Shown: positions 23,980-37,582, counted from the first letter of the stretch. The stretch: 64,000 nt of DNA from Chamaelirium japonicum (GCA_947650365.1 OX393550.1:122390374-122454373), one strand, 5' to 3'. Notes: generated from the letters alone by a model not told the origin. A program made the numbers and translations.

Positions 23980-25886
23980 TCGCACGAATGTATCAATTCT
24001 AATTCATTCGTACGATCCATTCTAATTCATTCGTAGAATCCATTCTAATTCATTCGCACGATCCATTCTTACTCATTCGTACGATCCATTCTAATTTATT
24101 CGCACGATCCATTCTAATTCATTAATACGATCCATTAATTCATTCGCACGATCCATTCTAATTCATTCACACTCATACGATCCATTCTAATTCATTCGCA
24201 CGAATGTATCCTTTCTAATTCATTCGTACGATCCATTCTAATTCATTCGCACAATCTATTCTAATGTATTCGAACGATCGATTCTAAGTCATTCGTACGA
24301 TCCATTCTAATTCATTCGTACGATCCATTCTAATTCATTCGCACGATCCATTCTAATTCATTAATACGATCCAATCTAATTCATTCATACGATCCATTCT
24401 AATTCATTCGTACGATCCATTCTAATTCATTCGCACGATCCATTCTAATTCATTCGCACGATCCATTCTAATTCATTTGTACGAATATAGCCACTCTAAT
24501 TCATTCATACGATCCATTCTAATTCATTCGCACGAATGTATCTATTCCAATTCATTCGTACGATCCATTCTATTTCATTCGTACGATCCATTCTAATTCA
24601 TTCGTACGATTCATTCTAATTCAATCCATTCTAATTCATTCGTACGATCCATTCTAATTCATTCGCACGATCCATTCTAATTCATTCATACGATCCATTC
24701 TAATTCATTCGTACGATCCATTCTAATTCATTCGTACGATCCATTCTAATTCATTTGCACAATCTATTTTAATTCATTCGTACGATCCATTCTAATTCAT
24801 TCGCACGATCCATTCTAATTCATTCATACGATCCATTCTATTTCATTCGCACGATCCATTCTAATTCATTCGCACGATCCATTCTAATTCCTTCGTATGA
24901 TCCATTCTAATTCATTCGTACGATTCATTTTAATTCAATCCATTCTAATTCATTCGTACGATCCATTCTTACTCATTCGTACGATCCATTCTAATTCATT
25001 CGCACGAATGAATCCATTCTAATTCATTCGTATGATCCATTCTAATTCATTCGCACGAATGAATCCATTCTAATTCATTCGTACGATCCATTCTAATTCA
25101 TTCGTACAATCCATTCTATTTCATTCGTACGATCCATTCTAATTCATTCGTACGATCCATTCTAATTCATTCGCACAATCAATTCTAATTCATTCGTACG
25201 ATCCATTCTAATTCATTCGTACGATCCATTCTAATTCATTCATACGATCCTTTCTAATTCCTTCGTATGATCCATACTATTTCATTCATATGACCCATTC
25301 TAATTCATAAGTACGATCCATTCTAATTCATTCAAACGATCCATTCTATTTTATTCGTACGATCCATTCTAATTCATTCGCACAATCTATTCTAATTCAT
25401 TCGTACGAATGTATCCACTCTAATTCATTCGCACAATCCATTCTAATTCATTCACACTCATACGATCCATTCTAATTCATTCGCACGAATGTATCCGTTC
25501 TAATTCATTCGTACGATCCATTCTCATTCATTCGCACAATCTATTCTAATTCATTCGAACGATCCATTCTAAGTCATTCGTACGATCCATTCTAATTCAT
25601 TCGTACGATCCATTCTAATTCATTCGCACGATCCATTCTATTTCATTCGTACGATCCATTCTAATTCATTCGCACGAATGTATCCATTCCAATTCATTCG
25701 TACGATCCATTCTAATTCATTCGCACAATCTATTCTAATTCATTCGTACGATCAATTCTAATTCATTCGCACGTATCCATTCTAATTCATTCATATGATC
25801 CATTATATTTCATTCGTACGATCCATTCTTACTCATTTGTACGATCCATTCTAATTCATTCGTACGATCCATTCTAATTCATTCGT
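23980..25886 (-). repeat. satellite block, minus orientation
   Basis: Minus-form block. CACACTCATACG is near 24170 and 25450. From about 25620 the run GCACGATCCATTCTATTTC, GTATCCATTCCAATTC, ACGATCAATTC and GCACGTATCC is the same unit found twice at 50.0-51.1 kb. It ends at CATTCGTACAAATG, a one-base decayed palindrome. Confidence 0.93.
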
Positions 25887-26799
25887 ACAAATGAATTAGA
25901 ATGGATCGTGCGAATGAATTAGAATGGATACATACGAACGAATTAGAATGGATCGTAGTAATGAATTAGAATGGATCCTACGAATGAATTAGACTAGATT
26001 TTGCGAATGAATTAGAATCGATCGTGCAAAAGAATTAGAATGGATTGTATGAATGAATTAGAATGGATCGTGCGAATGAATTAGAATGGATCGTACGAAT
26101 GAAATAGAATGGATCGTGCGAATGAATTAGAATGGATCGTATGAATGAATTAGAATGGATCGTACGAATGACTTAGAATGGATCGTTCGAATGAATTAGA
26201 ATAGATTGTGCGAATGAATTAGAATGGATATACGAATGAATTAGAACGGATACATTCGTGCAAATGAATTAGAATGGATCGTATGAGTGTGAATGAATTA
26301 GAATGGATTGTGCGAATGAATTAGAATGGATCGTACGAATAAATTAGAATGGATCGTACGAATGAATTAGAATCGATACATTCGTGCAAAAGAATTAGAA
26401 TGGATTGTATGAATGAATTAGAATGGATCGTGCGAATGAATTAGAATGGATACATTCATGCGAATGAATTAGAATGGATCATACGAATGAATTAGAATGG
26501 ATTCATTCGTGCGAATGAATTAGAATGGATCGTACAAATGAATTAGAATGGATCGTACGAATGAATTAGAATGGATCGTACGAATGAATTAGAATGGATC
26601 GTGCGAATGAATTAGAATGGATCGTATTAATGAATTTGAATGGATCGTACGAATGAATTAGAATGGAACATACGAATAAATTAGAATGGATCGTAGAATG
26701 GATCGTATGAATGAATTAGATTGGATCGTACGAATGAGTTAGAATGGATCATACGAATGAATTAGAATGGATCGTACGAATGAATTAGAATGGATACAT
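25887..26799 (+). repeat. satellite block, plus orientation
   Basis: Plus-form block. From about 26440 it carries ACATTCATGCG, GGATTCATTCGTGCG, GAATTTGAATGG, GGAACATACG and GATCGTAGAATGG in an order that is the reverse complement of 17580-17945. It ends at ACATTTCGTACGATCC, the reverse complement of the junction at 7318 and 17579. Confidence 0.92.
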
Positions 26800-27070
26800 T
26801 TCGTACGATCCATTCTAATTCATTCGTACGATCTATTCTAATTCATTCATGCAATCCATTCTAATTCATTCGTACGAAGGAATTGGAAAGGATCGTATGA
26901 ATGAATTAGAATGGATCGTACGAATGAAATAGAATGGATCCATTCTTACTCATTCATACGATTCATTCTAATTTGATCCATTCTAATTCGTTCGCATGAT
27001 CCATTCTAATTCATTCGTACGATCTATTCTAATTCATTCATACGATCCATTCTAATTCATTCGCACGAAT
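26080..27070. repeat. dispersed segmental copy, paired with about 43750-44770
   Basis: Direct-orientation match at an offset of 17696 bp near the flips and 17723 bp at GATCGTTCG (26181 and 43904). Shared rare features are GAGTGTG, ACATTCATGCG, TTAATGAATTTG, GGAAC, GATCGTAGAAT and the three-flip module. Confidence 0.8.
26800..26938. repeat. three-flip module, copy 3 (inverted)
   Basis: Flips at ACATTTCGTACG (about 26795-26806), CGTACG (26871-26876) and GGATCC (26936-26941). Reading the reverse complement gives the module of 7183-7318 and 17443-17579, including ATGCAATCC for GGATTGCAT. The sequence on both sides is also inverted, so the copy is part of a longer inverted segment of at least about 500 bp. 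Confidence 0.9.
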
Positions 27071-28731
27071 GTATCCATTCTAATTCATTCGTACGATCCA
27101 TTCTAATTCATTCGCACAATCTATTCTAATTTATTCATACGTTCCATTCTAATTTATTCGCACGATCCATTCTAATTCATTCATACGATCCATTCTAATT
27201 CATTCATATGATCCATTCTAATTCATTCGCATGATCCATTCTTACTCATTCGTATGATCCATTCTAATTCATTCGCACGAATGTATCCATTCTAATTCAT
27301 TCGTATGATCCATTCTAATTCATTCGTACGATCCGTTCTAATTCATTCGTATGATCCATTCTAATTCCTTCGTATCATCTATTCTAATTCATTCACACGA
27401 ATGTATCCATTCTAATTCATTCGTACGATCCATTCTAATTCATTCGCACGATCCATTCTAATTCATTCATACGATCCATTCTAATTCCTTCGTACGATCC
27501 ATTCTAATTCATTCGTACGATCCATTCTAATTCATTCGCACGATCCATTCTAATTCATTCGTACGATCCATTCTATTTCATTCATACGATCCATTCTAAT
27601 TCATTCCTACGATCCATTCTAATTCATTCGCATGATCCATTCTAATTCATTCGTACGATCGATTCTAATTTATTCATACGATCCATTCTAATTCATTCGC
27701 ACGAATGTATCCATTCTAATTCATTCGTACGATCCATTCTAATTCATTCATACGATCCATCCTAATTCATTTGCACGAATGTATCCATTCTAATTCATTC
27801 GTACGATCTATTCTAATTCATTCGTACGATCCATTCTAATTCATTAATACGATCCAATCTAATTCATTCATACAATCCATTCTAATTCATTCGTACAATC
27901 CATTCAAATTCATTCGCATGATCCATTCTAATTCATTCGCATGATCCATTCTAATTCATTCATACGATCCATTCTAATTCATTCGTACGATCCATTCTAA
28001 TTCATTCATACGATCCATTCTAATTCATTCATATGATCCATTCTAATTCATTCATACGGTATGATTCATTCTAATTCATTCGTACGATTCATTCTAATTC
28101 AATCCATTCTAATTCATTCGTACGATCCATTCTAATTCATTCATACGGTATGATTCATTCTAATTCATTCGTACGATTCATTCTAATTCAATCCATTCTA
28201 ATTCATTCGTACGATCCATTCTAATACATTCGTACGATCCATTCTAATTCATTCATACGATCCATTCGTATCCATTCTGATTCATTCGTACGATCTATTT
28301 TAATTCATTCGTACGATCCATTCTAATTCATTAATACGATCCCATCTAATTCATTCATACGATCCATTCTATTTCATTCGTACGATCCATTCTTACTCAT
28401 TCGCACGATCCATTCTAATTCATTCGCACGATCCATTCTAATTCATTCGTACGATCCATTCTATTTCATTCATACGATCCATTCTTATTCATTCATAAGA
28501 TCCATTCTAATTCATACGATCCATTCTAATTCATTCATACGATCCATTCTAATCCATTCGCACGAATGTATCCATTTTAATTCATTCGCACAATCTATTC
28601 TAATTCATTCGTACGATCAATTCTAATTCATTAGCATGATCCATTCTAATTCATTCGTACGATCTATTCTATTTCATTCGTACAATCCATTCTTACTCAA
28701 CCGTATGATCCATTCTAATTCATTCGCACGA
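26939..28731 (-). repeat. satellite block, minus orientation
   Basis: Minus-form block. The left end of the large tandem duplication falls near 27480. Two CGTACGG/CATACGGTATGATTC modules 90 bp apart (about 28053 and 28143) mark a local duplication absent from the second large copy. It turns to plus at GCACGAATAGTACGAATG (about 28726-28743). Confidence 0.92.
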
Positions 28732-29387
28732 ATAGTACGAATGAATTAGAATGGATACCTTCGTGCAAATGAATTAGAATGGATCGTACGAATGAGTAAG
28801 AATTGATCGTACGAATGAATAGATCATATGAATGAATTAGAATGGATCGTTTGAGTGAATGCGAATGGATCGTGCGAATGAATTAGAATGGATTGTACGA
28901 ATGAATTAGAATGGATCGTACGAATGAATTAGAATGGATCGTATGAATGAATTTGAATGGATCGTACGAATGAATTAGAATGGATCGTACGAATGAATTA
29001 GAATGGATTGAATTAGAATGAATCGTACGAATGAATTAGAGTTGATACATTCGTGTGAATGAATTAAAATGGATAATACGAATGAGTAAGAATGGATCGT
29101 AGAATTAGAATGGATCATATGAATGAATTAGAATGGATCGTACGAATGAATTAGAATGGATACATTCGTGCGAATGAATTAGAATGGATCGTATGAATGA
29201 ATTAGAATGGATCGTACGAAGGAATTAGAATGGATAGTACGAATGAATTAGAATGGATACCTTCGTGCAAATGAATTAGAATGGATCGTACGAATGAGTA
29301 AGAATGGATCGTACGAATGAAATAGAATGGATCGTATGAATGAATTAGAATGGATCGTATGAATGAATTAGAATGGATACATTCGTG
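28732..29387 (+). repeat. satellite block, plus orientation (in copy A)
   Basis: Plus-form block with the GTTTGAGTGAATGCG module near 28848, a shortened monomer GGATCGTAGAATTAG near 29094, and the GATAGTACG, ATACCTT, GAGTAAG, GAAATAG series at 29234-29330. It ends at ACATTCGTGCGAATCC. The copy B counterpart is 36069-36725. Confidence 0.92.
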
Positions 29388-30267
29388 CGAATCCATTCTA
29401 TTTCATTCGTATGATCCATTCTAATTCATTCGCACGATCCATTCTAATTCATTCATACGATCCATTCTAATTCCTTCGTACGATCCATTCTAATAAATTC
29501 GTATGATCTATTCTAATTCATTCGCACGATCCATTCTAATTCATTCGCACGATCCATTCTAATTCATTCGTACGATCCATTCTAATTCATTCGTACGATC
29601 CATTCTAATTAATTCGCACAATCTATTCTAATTCATTCGTACGATCCATTCTAATTCATTCGCACGATCCATTCTAATTCTTTCATACGATCCATTCTAT
29701 TTCATTCGTACGATCCCTTCTTACTCATTCGTACGATCCATTCTAATTCATTTGCATGAAGGTATCCATTCTAATTCATTCGTTCTATCCATTCTAATTC
29801 CTTCGTACGATCCATTCTAATTCCTTCGTACGATCCATTCGGATACATTCGTGCGAATCCATTCTATTTCATTCGTACGATCCAGTCTAATTCATTCGAA
29901 CGATCCATTCTAATTCATTCATACGATCCATTCTAATTCATTCGTACGATCCATTCTAATTCATTCGTACGATCCATTCTAATTCATTCACACAATCTAT
30001 TCTAATTCATTAATACGATCCATTCTAATTCATTCGTACGATCCATTCTAATTCATTCGCACAATCTATTCTAATTCATTCGTACGATCCATTCTAATTC
30101 ATTCATACGATCCATTCTAATTTATTCGCACGATCCATTCTAATTCATTCGTACGATCCATTCTAATTCATTCGCACAATCTATTCTAATTCATTCGAAC
30201 GATCCATTCTAATTCATTCGCACGATCTATTCTAATTCATTCATACGATCTATTCTATTTGATTCGT
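29388..30267 (-). repeat. satellite block, minus orientation (in copy A), with plus-form scar
   Basis: Minus-form block interrupted at 29841-29858 by an 18-base plus-form fragment (GGATACATTCGTGCGAAT). The fragment plus the minus sequence after it repeats the block's own left junction at 29387, so it may be a remnant of a tandem duplication of that edge. It ends at GATTCGTACGAAGG (CGTACG 30265-30270). Confidence 0.9.
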
Positions 30268-30663
30268 ACGAAGGAATTAGAAAGGATCAAACGAATGAAT
30301 TAGAATGGATCGTGCGAATGAATTAGAATATAGATCGTACGAATGAATTAGAATGGATCGTACGAATGAATTCGAATGTATCCTTTCTAATTTATTCGTA
30401 CGATCCATTCTAATTCATTCGTACGATCCTTTCTAATTCCTTCGTACGAATGAAATAGAATGGATCGTATGAATGAATTAGAATGGATCGTTCGAATGAA
30501 TTAGAATAGATTGTGCGAATGAATTAGAATGGATCGCACGAATGAATTAGAATGGATCGTGCGAATAAATTAGAATGGATCGTATGAATGAATTAGAATG
30601 GATCGTGCGAATGAATTAGAATATGGATCGTACGAAGGAATTAGAATGGATCGTACGAATGAA
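30268..30663. repeat. flip cluster with paired GAATTC and CGTACG junctions (copy A)
   Basis: Plus 30268-30370, minus 30371-30445, plus 30446-30663. The flips are GAATTC (30368-30373), CGTACG (30443-30448) and GAATTC (30661-30666). The AT-expanded monomer precedes both GAATTC sites (AGAATATAG near 30325, AGAATATGG near 30619). This is the reverse-orientation counterpart of the cluster at 13899-14294. Confidence 0.9.
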
Positions 30664-31108
30664 TTCGAATGTATCCTTTCTAATTTATTCGTACGATCCA
30701 TTCTAATTCCTTCGTACGATCCATTCTAATTCATTCGTACGATCCATTCTAATTCATTCGCACGATCCATTCTAATTCATTCCTACGATCCAATATAATT
30801 CATTCGTACTATCCATTCTAATTCCTTTGTACGATCCATTCTAATTCCTTCGTACGATCCATTCTAATTCATTCGTACGATCCATTCTAATTCCTTCATA
30901 TGATCCATTGTAATTCATTCGTACGGTATGATTCATTCTAATTCATTCGTATGATTCATTCTAATTCAATCCATTCTAATTCATTCGTACGATCCATTCT
31001 AATTCATTCGTACGATTCATTCTAATTCAATCTATTCTAATTCATTCGTACGAATGTATCCTTTCTAATTCATTCGTACGATTCATTCTAATTCAATCCA
31101 TTCTAATT
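30664..31108 (-). repeat. satellite block, minus orientation (in copy A)
   Basis: Minus-form block with CGTACGGTATGATTC near 30921 and 38-bp composites. It turns to plus at ATTCTAATTCATTAGAAT. The copy B counterpart is 37979-38423. Confidence 0.92.
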
Positions 31109-33229
31109 CATTAGAATAAATCGTATGAATGAAATAGAATGGATCGTATGAATGAATTAGAATGGATCGTACGAATGAATTAGAATGGATCGTACGAATG
31201 AATTAGAATGGATCGTATGGATCGTACGAATAAGTAAGAATGGATTGTACGAATGAAATAGAATAGATCGTACGAATGAATTAGAATGGATCGTATGAAT
31301 GAATTAGAATCGATCGTACGAATGAGTAAGAATGGATCGTACGAATGAATTAGAATGGATCGTACGAATGAATTAGAATGGATCGTATGAATGAAATAGA
31401 ATGGATCGTATGCAATGAATTAGAATGGATCGTGCGAATGAATTAGAATGGATCATGCGAATGAATTAGAATGGATTGAATTAGAATGAATCGTACGAAT
31501 AAATTAGAATGGATCGTATGAATGAATTAGAATGGATCGTACGAATGAATTAGAATGGATCGTACGAATGAATTAGAATGGATCGTATGAATGAATTAGA
31601 ATAAATCGTACGAATGAATTAGAATGGATCGTACAAATGAATTAGAATGGATACATTCGTGCGAATGAATTAGAATGGATCGTATGAATGAATTAGATTG
31701 GATCGTATGCATGAATTAGAATGGATCGTGCGAATGAATTAGAATGGATCATACGAATGAATTAGAATGGATCGAACGAATGAATTAGAATGGATACATT
31801 CGTGCAAAAGAATTAGAATGGATTGTATGAATGAATTAGAATGGATCGTGCGAATGAATTAGAATGGATCGTACGAATGAATTAGAATGGATACATTCGT
31901 GCGAAAGAATTAGAATAGATCGTATGAATGAATTAGAATGGATCATATGAATGAAATAGAATAGATCGTACGAATGAATTAGAATGGATCGTGCGAATGA
32001 ATTAGAATGGATTGTACGAATGAATTAGAATGGATCGTACGAAGGAATTAGAATGGATCGTACGAATGAATTAGAATAGATCGTACGAATGAATTAGAAT
32101 GGATACAAATGGATCGTACGAATGAGTAAGAATGGATCGTACGAATGAAATAGAATGGATCGTACAAATGAATTAGAATGGATTGAATTAGAATGAATCT
32201 TTCGAATGAATTAGAATGGATCGTACGAATGAATTAGAATGGATCGTACGAATGAATTAGAATGGATTGAATTAGAATGGATCATACGATAAGAATGGAT
32301 CGTACGAATGAAATAGAATAGATCGTACGGATAAATGAATTTGGATCGTACGAATGAATTAGAAAGGATATATTCGTGCGAATGAATTAGAATAGATCGT
32401 ATGAATGAATTAGATCGGATCACATTAATGAATTAGAATGGATCGTGCGAATGAATTAGAATGGATCGTACGAATGAATTAGAATGGATCGTACGAATGA
32501 ATTAGAATGGATCGTGCGAATGAATTAGAATGGATCGTGCGAATGAATTAGAATGGATCGTACGAATGAATTAGAATGGATCGTATGAATGAATTAGATT
32601 GGATCGTATTAATGAATTAGAATGGATCGTATGAATAAATTAGAATAGATCGTGCGAATGAATTAGAATGGATCGTACGAATGAATTAGAATGGATCGTA
32701 CGAAGGAATTAGAATGGATTGTACGAATGAAATAGAATGGATCGTATGAATGAATTAGAATGGATTGAATTAGAATGAATCGTACGAATGAATTAGAATG
32801 AATCATACCTTACGAATGAATTAGAACGGATCATACGAAGGAATTAGAATGGATCGTACGAATGAATTAGAATGGATCGTACGAATGAATTAGAATGGAT
32901 CGTACGGAGGAATTAGAATGGATCGTACGAAGGAATTAGAATGGATAGTACGAATGAATTAGAATGGATACCTTCATGCAAATGAATTAGAATGGATCGT
33001 ACGAATGAGTAAGAATGGATCATACGAATGAAATAGAATGGATCGTATGAATGAATTAGAATGGATCGTGCGAATGAATTAGAATGGATCGTACGAATGA
33101 ATTAGAATGGATCGTACGAATGAATTAGAATGGATCGTACGAATGAATTAGAATGAATCGTACGAATGAATTAGAATGGATCGTGCGAATGAATTAGAAT
33201 GGATCGTACGAATGAAATAGAATGGATTC
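31109..33229 (+). repeat. satellite block, plus orientation (in copy A)
   Basis: Plus-form block, one of the longest. It contains the truncated module ACGATAAG, GGATAAATGAATTTGG at 32284-32350, ACATT long monomers near 31650, 31794 and 31886, AATCATACCTTACG near 32807, and the GATAGTACG/ATACCTT series near 32945. It ends at GGATTCGCACGAATGTATCC. Confidence 0.93.
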
Positions 33230-33845
33230 GCACGAATGTATCCATTCTAATTCATTCGTACGATCCATTCTAATTCATTCGTACAATCCATTCTAATTCA
33301 TTCGCACGATCCATTCGCATTCACTCAAACGATCCATTCTAATTCATTCGTACGATCCATTCTAATTCATTCGCACGAATGTATCCATTCTAATTCATTC
33401 GTACGATCTATTCTAATTCATTCGTACGATCCATTCTTACTCATTCGTACGATCCATTCTAATTCATTCGTTCGACCATTCTAATTCATTCGTACGATCC
33501 ATTCTAATTCATTCGCACGATCCATTCTAATTCATGCATACGATCCAATCTAATTCATTCATACGATCCATTCTAATTCATTCGCACAAAGGTATCCATT
33601 CTACTTCATTCGTACTATCCATTCTAATTCCTTCGTACGATCCATTCTAATTCCTTCGTACGATCAGTTCTAATTCATTCGTACGATCTATTCTAATTCA
33701 TTCGTACGATCCATTCTAATTCATTCGTATGATCCATTCTAATTCATTCGTACGATCCATTCTAATTCATTCGTACGATTCATTCTAATTCATTCATACG
33801 ATCCATTCTAATTCATTTGCACGAAGGTATCCATTCTATTTCGCA
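33230..33845 (-). repeat. satellite block, minus orientation (in copy A)
   Basis: Minus-form block with CGCATTCACTCAAAC near 33307 and a GGTATCC long monomer near 33593. It turns to plus at TTTCGCACGAATGAATT (about 33840). Confidence 0.92.
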
Positions 33846-34869
33846 CGAATGAATTAGAATGGATTATATGATTGAATTAGAATGGATCGTATGAATGAAT
33901 TAGAATGGATCGTACGAATGAATTAGAATGGATCGTATGAATGAATTAGAATGGATCGTGCGAATGAATTAGAATGGATCGTGCGAATGAATTAGAATGG
34001 ATCGTACGAATGAATTAGAATGGATCGTATAAATGAATTAGATTGGATCGTATTAATGAATTAGAATGGATCGTCCGAATGAATTAGAATAGATCGTACG
34101 AATGAATTAGAATGGATACGAATGGATCGTACGAATGAGTAAGAATGGATCGTACGAATGAAATAGAATGGATTGTACGAATGAATTAGAATGGATACAT
34201 TCGTGCGAATGAATTAGGATGGATCGTATGAATGAATTAGAATGGATCGTACGAATGAATTAGAATGGATACATTCTTGCGAATGAATTAGAATGGATCG
34301 TATGAATGAATTAGAATCGATCGTACGAATGAATTAGAATGGATCATGCGAATGAATTAGAATGGATCGTGCGAATGAATTAGAATGGATCGTATGAATA
34401 AATTAGAATGGATCGTATGAATGAAATAGAATGGATCGTACGAATGAATTAGAATGGATCGTGCGAATGAATTACAATGGATCGTGCGAAGGAATTAGAA
34501 TGGATAGTACGAATGAATTAGAATGGATACCTTCGTGCAAATGAAATAGAATGGATCGTACGAATGAATTAGAGTAGATTGTGCGAATGGATTAGAATGG
34601 ATCATACGATTGAGTAAGAATGGATTGTACGAATGAAATAGAATAGATCGTACGAATGAATTAGAATGGATCGTACGAATGAATTAGAATGGATCGTTCG
34701 AATGAATTAGAATAGATTGTGCGAATAAATTAGAATGGATCGTACGAATAAATTAGAATGGATCGTGCGAATAAATTAGAATAGATCGTATGAATGAATT
34801 AGAATGGATCGTGCGAATGAATTAGAATATGGATCGTACGAAGGAATTAGAATGGATCGTACGAATGAA
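33846..34869 (+). repeat. satellite block, plus orientation (in copy A)
   Basis: Plus-form block whose order (GATTGGATCGTATTAATG, GGATACGAATGG, GAGTAAG, GAAATAG, TTAGGATGG, GAATCGATCG, GATAGTACG, ATACCTT, AGAGTAGATTGTGCG, GATTGAGTAAG) also appears at 41161-42162 and 58720-59587. It ends at AGAATATGG and then GAATTC (34867-34872). Confidence 0.93.
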
Positions 34870-36068
34870 TTCGAATGTATCCTTTCTAATTCATTCGTAC
34901 GATCCATTCTAATTCCTTCGTACGATCCATTCTAATTCATTCGTACGATCCATTCTAATTCATTCGCACGATCCATTCTAATTCATTCGTACGATCCATT
35001 CTATTTCATTCATACGATCCATTCTAATTCATTCCTACGATCCATTCTAATTCATTCGCATGATCCATTCTAATTCATTCGTACGATCGATTCTAATTTA
35101 TTCATACGATCCATTCTAATTCATTCGCACGAATGTATCCATTCTAATTCATTCGTACGATCCATTCTAATTCATTCATACGATCCATCCTAATTCATTT
35201 GCACGAATGTATCCATTCTAATTCATTCGTACGATCTATTCTAATTCATTCGTACGATCCATTCTAATTCATTAATACGATCCAATCTAATTCATTCATA
35301 CAATCCATTCTAATTCATTCGTACAATCTATTCTAATTCATTCGCATGATCCATTCTAATTCATTCGCACGATCCATTCTAATTCATTCATACGATCCAT
35401 TCTAATTCATTCGTACGATCCATTCTAATTCATTCATACGATCCATTCTAATTCATTCATATGATCCATTCTAATTCATTCATACGGTATGATTCATTCT
35501 AATTCATTCGTACGATTCATTCTAATTCAATCCATTCTAATTCATTCGTACGATCCATTCTAATACATTCGTACGATCCATTCTAATTCATTCATACGAT
35601 CCATTCGTATCCATTCTGATTCATTCGTACGATCTATTTTAATTCATTCGTACGATCCATTCTAATTCATTAATACGATCCCATCTAATTCATTCATACG
35701 ATCCATTCTATTTCATTCGTACGATCCATTCTTACTCATTCGCACGATCCATTCTAATTCATTCGCACGATCCATTTAATTCATTCGTACGATCCATTCT
35801 ATTTCATTCATACGATCCATTCTAATTCATTCATAAGATCCATTCTAATTCATACGATCCATTCTAATTCATTCATACGATCCATTCTAATCCATTCGCA
35901 CGAATGTATCCATTTTAATTCATTCGCACAATCTATTCTAATTCATTCGTACGATCAATTCTAATTCATTAGCATGATCCATTCTAATTCATTCGTACGA
36001 TCTATTCTATTTCATTCGTACAATCCATTCTTACTCAACCGTATGATCCATTCTAATTCATTCGCACG
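34870..36068 (-). repeat. satellite block, minus orientation (A/B junction)
   Basis: Minus-form block containing the join of the two large copies. Bases 34880-34997 match both the start of copy A and the end of copy B, so the exchange took place in this shared sequence. A single CATACGGTATGATTC module lies near 35483, where copy A has two. It turns to plus at GCACGAATAGTACG. Confidence 0.92.
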
Positions 36069-36725
36069 AATAGTACGAATGAATTAGAATGGATACCTTC
36101 GTGCAAATGAATTAGAATGGATCGTACGAATGAGTAAGAATTGATCGTACGAATGAATAGATCATATGAATGAATTAGAATGGATCGTTTGAGTGAATGC
36201 GAATGGATCGTGCGAATGAATTAGAATGGATTGTACGAATGAATTAGAATGGATCGTACGAATGAATTAGAATGGATCGTATGAATGAATTTGAATGGAT
36301 CGTACGAATGAATTAGAATGGATCGTACGAATGAATTAGAATGGATTGAATTAGAATGAATCGTACGAATGAATTAGAGTTGATACATTCGTGTGAATGA
36401 ATTAAAATGGATAATACGAATGAGTAAGAATGGATCGTAGAATTAGAATGGATCATATGAATGAATTAGAATGGATCGTACGAATGAATTAGAATGGATA
36501 CATTCGTGCGAATGAATTAGAATGGATCGTATGAATGAATTAGAATGGATCGTACGAAGGAATTAGAATGGATAGTACGAATGAATTAGAATGGATACCT
36601 TCGTGCAAATGAATTAGAATGGATCGTACGAATGAGTAAGAATGGATCGTACGAATGAAATAGAATGGATCGTATGAATGAATTAGAATGGATCGTATGA
36701 ATGAATTAGAATGGATACATTCGTG
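36069..36725 (+). repeat. satellite block, plus orientation (in copy B)
   Basis: Counterpart of 28732-29387, with the same modules and the same ACATTCGTGCGAATCC end. Confidence 0.92.
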
Positions 36726-37582
36726 CGAATCCATTCTATTTCATTCGTATGATCCATTCTAATTCATTCGCACGATCCATTCTAATTCATTCATACGATC
36801 CATTCTAATTCCTTCGTACGATCCATTCTAATAAATTCGTACGATCTATTCTAATTCATTCGCACGATCCATTCTAATTCATTCGCACGATCCATTCTAA
36901 TTCATTCGTACGATCCATTCTAATTCATTCGTACGATCCATTCTAATTAATTCGCACAATCTATTCTAATTCATTCGTACGATCCATTCTAATTCATTCG
37001 CACGATCCATTCTAATTCATTCATACGATCCATTCTATTTCATTCGTACGATCCCTTCTTACTCATTCGTACGATCCATTCTAATTCATTTGCATGAAGG
37101 TATCCATTCTAATTCATTCGTTCTATCCATTCTAATTCCTTCGTACGATCCATTCGGATACATTCGTGCGAATCCATTCTATTTCATTCGTACGATCCAG
37201 TCTAATTCATTCGAACGATCCATTCTAATTCATTCATACGATCCATTCTAATTCATTCGTACGATCCATTCTAATTCATTCGTACGATCCATTCTAATTC
37301 ATTCACACAATCTATTCTAATTCATTAATACGATCCATTCTAATTCATTCGTACGATCCATTCTAATTCATTCGCACAATCTATTCTAATTCATTCGTAC
37401 GATCCATTCTAATTCATTCATACGATCCATTCTAATTTATTCGCACGATCCATTCTAATTCATTCGTACGATCCATTCTAATTCATTCGCACAATCTATT
37501 CTAATTCATTCGAACGATCCATTCTAATTCATTCGCACGATCCATTCTAATTCATTCATACGATCTATTCTATTTGATTCGT
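36726..37582 (-). repeat. satellite block, minus orientation (in copy B), with plus-form scar
   Basis: Counterpart of 29388-30267. The 18-base plus-form fragment is at 37156-37173. One monomer (the second CCTTCGTACG unit just before the fragment) is missing relative to copy A. Confidence 0.9.

Larger units (their letters stand above)
27480..34997. repeat. large tandem duplication, copy A (about 7.4 kb)
   Basis: Aligns with copy B at an offset of 7428 bp at its start, 7338 from about 28230, 7315 from about 29830 and 7293 near its end. The steps are a 90-bp local duplication in A (about 28050-28220), single monomers missing from B near 37150 and 41250, and one single-base gap near 33477. By eye the copies differ at roughly one base per 100-250, often at CpG. 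All orientation flips within A recur in B. Confidence 0.93.

Noticed and set aside
29202-29396. 64-codon open frame on the minus strand, repeated identically at 36540-36734
   Set aside because: The identity is due to the 7.4-kb duplication, not to selection on a protein. The translation is pure repeat.
32211-32423. 70-codon open frame on the minus strand, with a near copy at 39526-39738
   Set aside because: It is a repeat read-through across the truncated-monomer cassette; the copies differ by Met to Thr at a CG/CA site. No sign of coding.
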